Below are positions 5,969 to 6,196 of a stretch of DNA of 6,196 bases, in pieces (within the stretch, counting starts at the first letter, position 1; the number at the start of each line of letters is the position of its first letter). This DNA is from an uncultured Hyphomicrobiales bacterium (GTDB taxonomy: Bacteria; Pseudomonadota; Alphaproteobacteria; Rhizobiales; CAJQND01). The notes under the pieces were generated by a model. It was not told where the DNA came from, did no database searches, and worked only from the letters and a program-made list of their open reading frames with translations. The position numbers and the translations under genes are program-made. The DNA is taken from positions 1 to 6,196 of the forward strand of contig CAJQND010000188.1 of NCBI GenBank assembly GCA_905479595.1, read 5' to 3'.

Positions 5969-6196
5969 CTACTCCAGATCTTCAACCTGCTCGCGGCTTC
6001 TGCCTTCGACCCGCTGAGCAAGAGAGCTTTCCAGGAAACTATCAAGGTCCCCATCAAGCACCGCCGAGGGGTTAGTGCTTTCATGGCCGGTGCGTAAGTC
6101 TTTCACCAGCTGATAGGGCTGCAACACATAGGAGCGGATCTGATGGCCCCAGCCAATATCGGTCTTTTGGGCAGCTTCTGCCTGGGCTTCCGTCTC
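5969..6196 (-). CDS. prfB: Peptide chain release factor 2, C-terminal 75 residues (cut by the window edge)
   Basis: Reading the minus strand from 6196 gives an open frame to a TAG at 5971-5969. It begins ETEAQAEAAQKTDIGWGHQI and continues RSYVLQPYQLVKDLRTG, TNPSAVLDGDLDSFLESSL and an acidic end VEDLE. The stretch IGWGHQIRSYVLQPY followed by VKDLRTG and VLDGDLD is diagnostic of RF2, which releases the finished peptide at UAA and UGA codons. The codon-recognition SPF motif, the catalytic GGQ loop and any programmed frameshift site would lie beyond the right edge. This fragment is easily missed because no start codon lies within the window. It converges on the LysR gene with a 14-bp gap and no obvious terminator between them. 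Confidence 0.95.
   Translation of the reverse strand, partial: ETEAQAEAAQKTDIGWGHQIRSYVLQPYQLVKDLRTGHESTNPSAVLDGDLDSFLESSLAQRVEGRSREQVEDLE

Noticed and set aside
5961..6071. CCCCTCGGC (5961-5969) and its reverse complement GCCGAGGGG (6063-6071) as a terminator or structured element
   Set aside because: The arms are about 93 nt apart within prfB coding sequence, with no T-run; a 9-bp GC-rich match of this kind is likely chance.
5866..6084. 72-codon minus-strand ORF at the right edge
   Set aside because: It overlaps the LysR end and the prfB fragment in a different frame; the RF2 signature in the other minus-strand frame explains this region.

Overview
The window looks like ordinary chromosome from a proteobacterium, most likely an alphaproteobacterium. 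I infer this from the YhdP/AsmA-type protein, the fused NAD(P)HX repair enzyme, the GcvA-type LysR regulator, the moderate-to-high GC of the genes and the AT-richer intergenic DNA. I cannot name the genus from sequence alone. There is no sign of phage, insertion sequences, CRISPR, tRNA or rRNA.

Layout. Positions 2-2656 (+) carry the 3' part of a large envelope protein of the YhdP/AsmA-like family; its start lies left of the window. It converges, 15 bp apart, on a two-gene minus-strand unit. In transcription order this is a small VOC/glyoxalase-family protein (4559-4182) followed by the bifunctional NAD(P)H-hydrate epimerase/dehydratase nnr (4189-2672). The two reading frames overlap by 8 bp (ATGACTGA), so they are probably translationally coupled. 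Positions 4560-5024 form a 465-bp gap between annotatable genes. Beyond it are a complete GcvA-like LysR regulator (5025-5954, +) and, converging on that 14 bp away, the last 75 codons of peptide chain release factor 2, prfB (minus strand, cut by the right edge).

The most interesting part is the 465-bp gap. On the minus strand, divergent from the LysR gene, it holds a 40-codon ORF (4874-4752). This ORF has a strong AAGGAG ribosome binding site 7 nt before its ATG and a perfect 10-bp hairpin followed by a T-rich run about 30 nt after its stop. Between this small gene and the LysR gene lies the dyad TGTAAC-N5-GTTACA, which contains the T-N11-A form typical of LysR-type operators. A second dyad, TTGTC-A-GACAA, lies closer to the small gene. 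Together these suggest a regulator with a divergently transcribed small-protein target that would be missed by ordinary gene callers. I recognise no family for the small protein, and its function is unknown.

How the genes may work together. The VOC protein and Nnr form a plausible metabolite-damage-control operon: Nnr repairs hydrated NAD(P)H, and the VOC family includes glyoxalases that act on reactive aldehyde adducts. The LysR gene and the 40-aa ORF form a plausible regulator-target pair. The YhdP-like gene and prfB are housekeeping neighbours with no visible link to these pairs.
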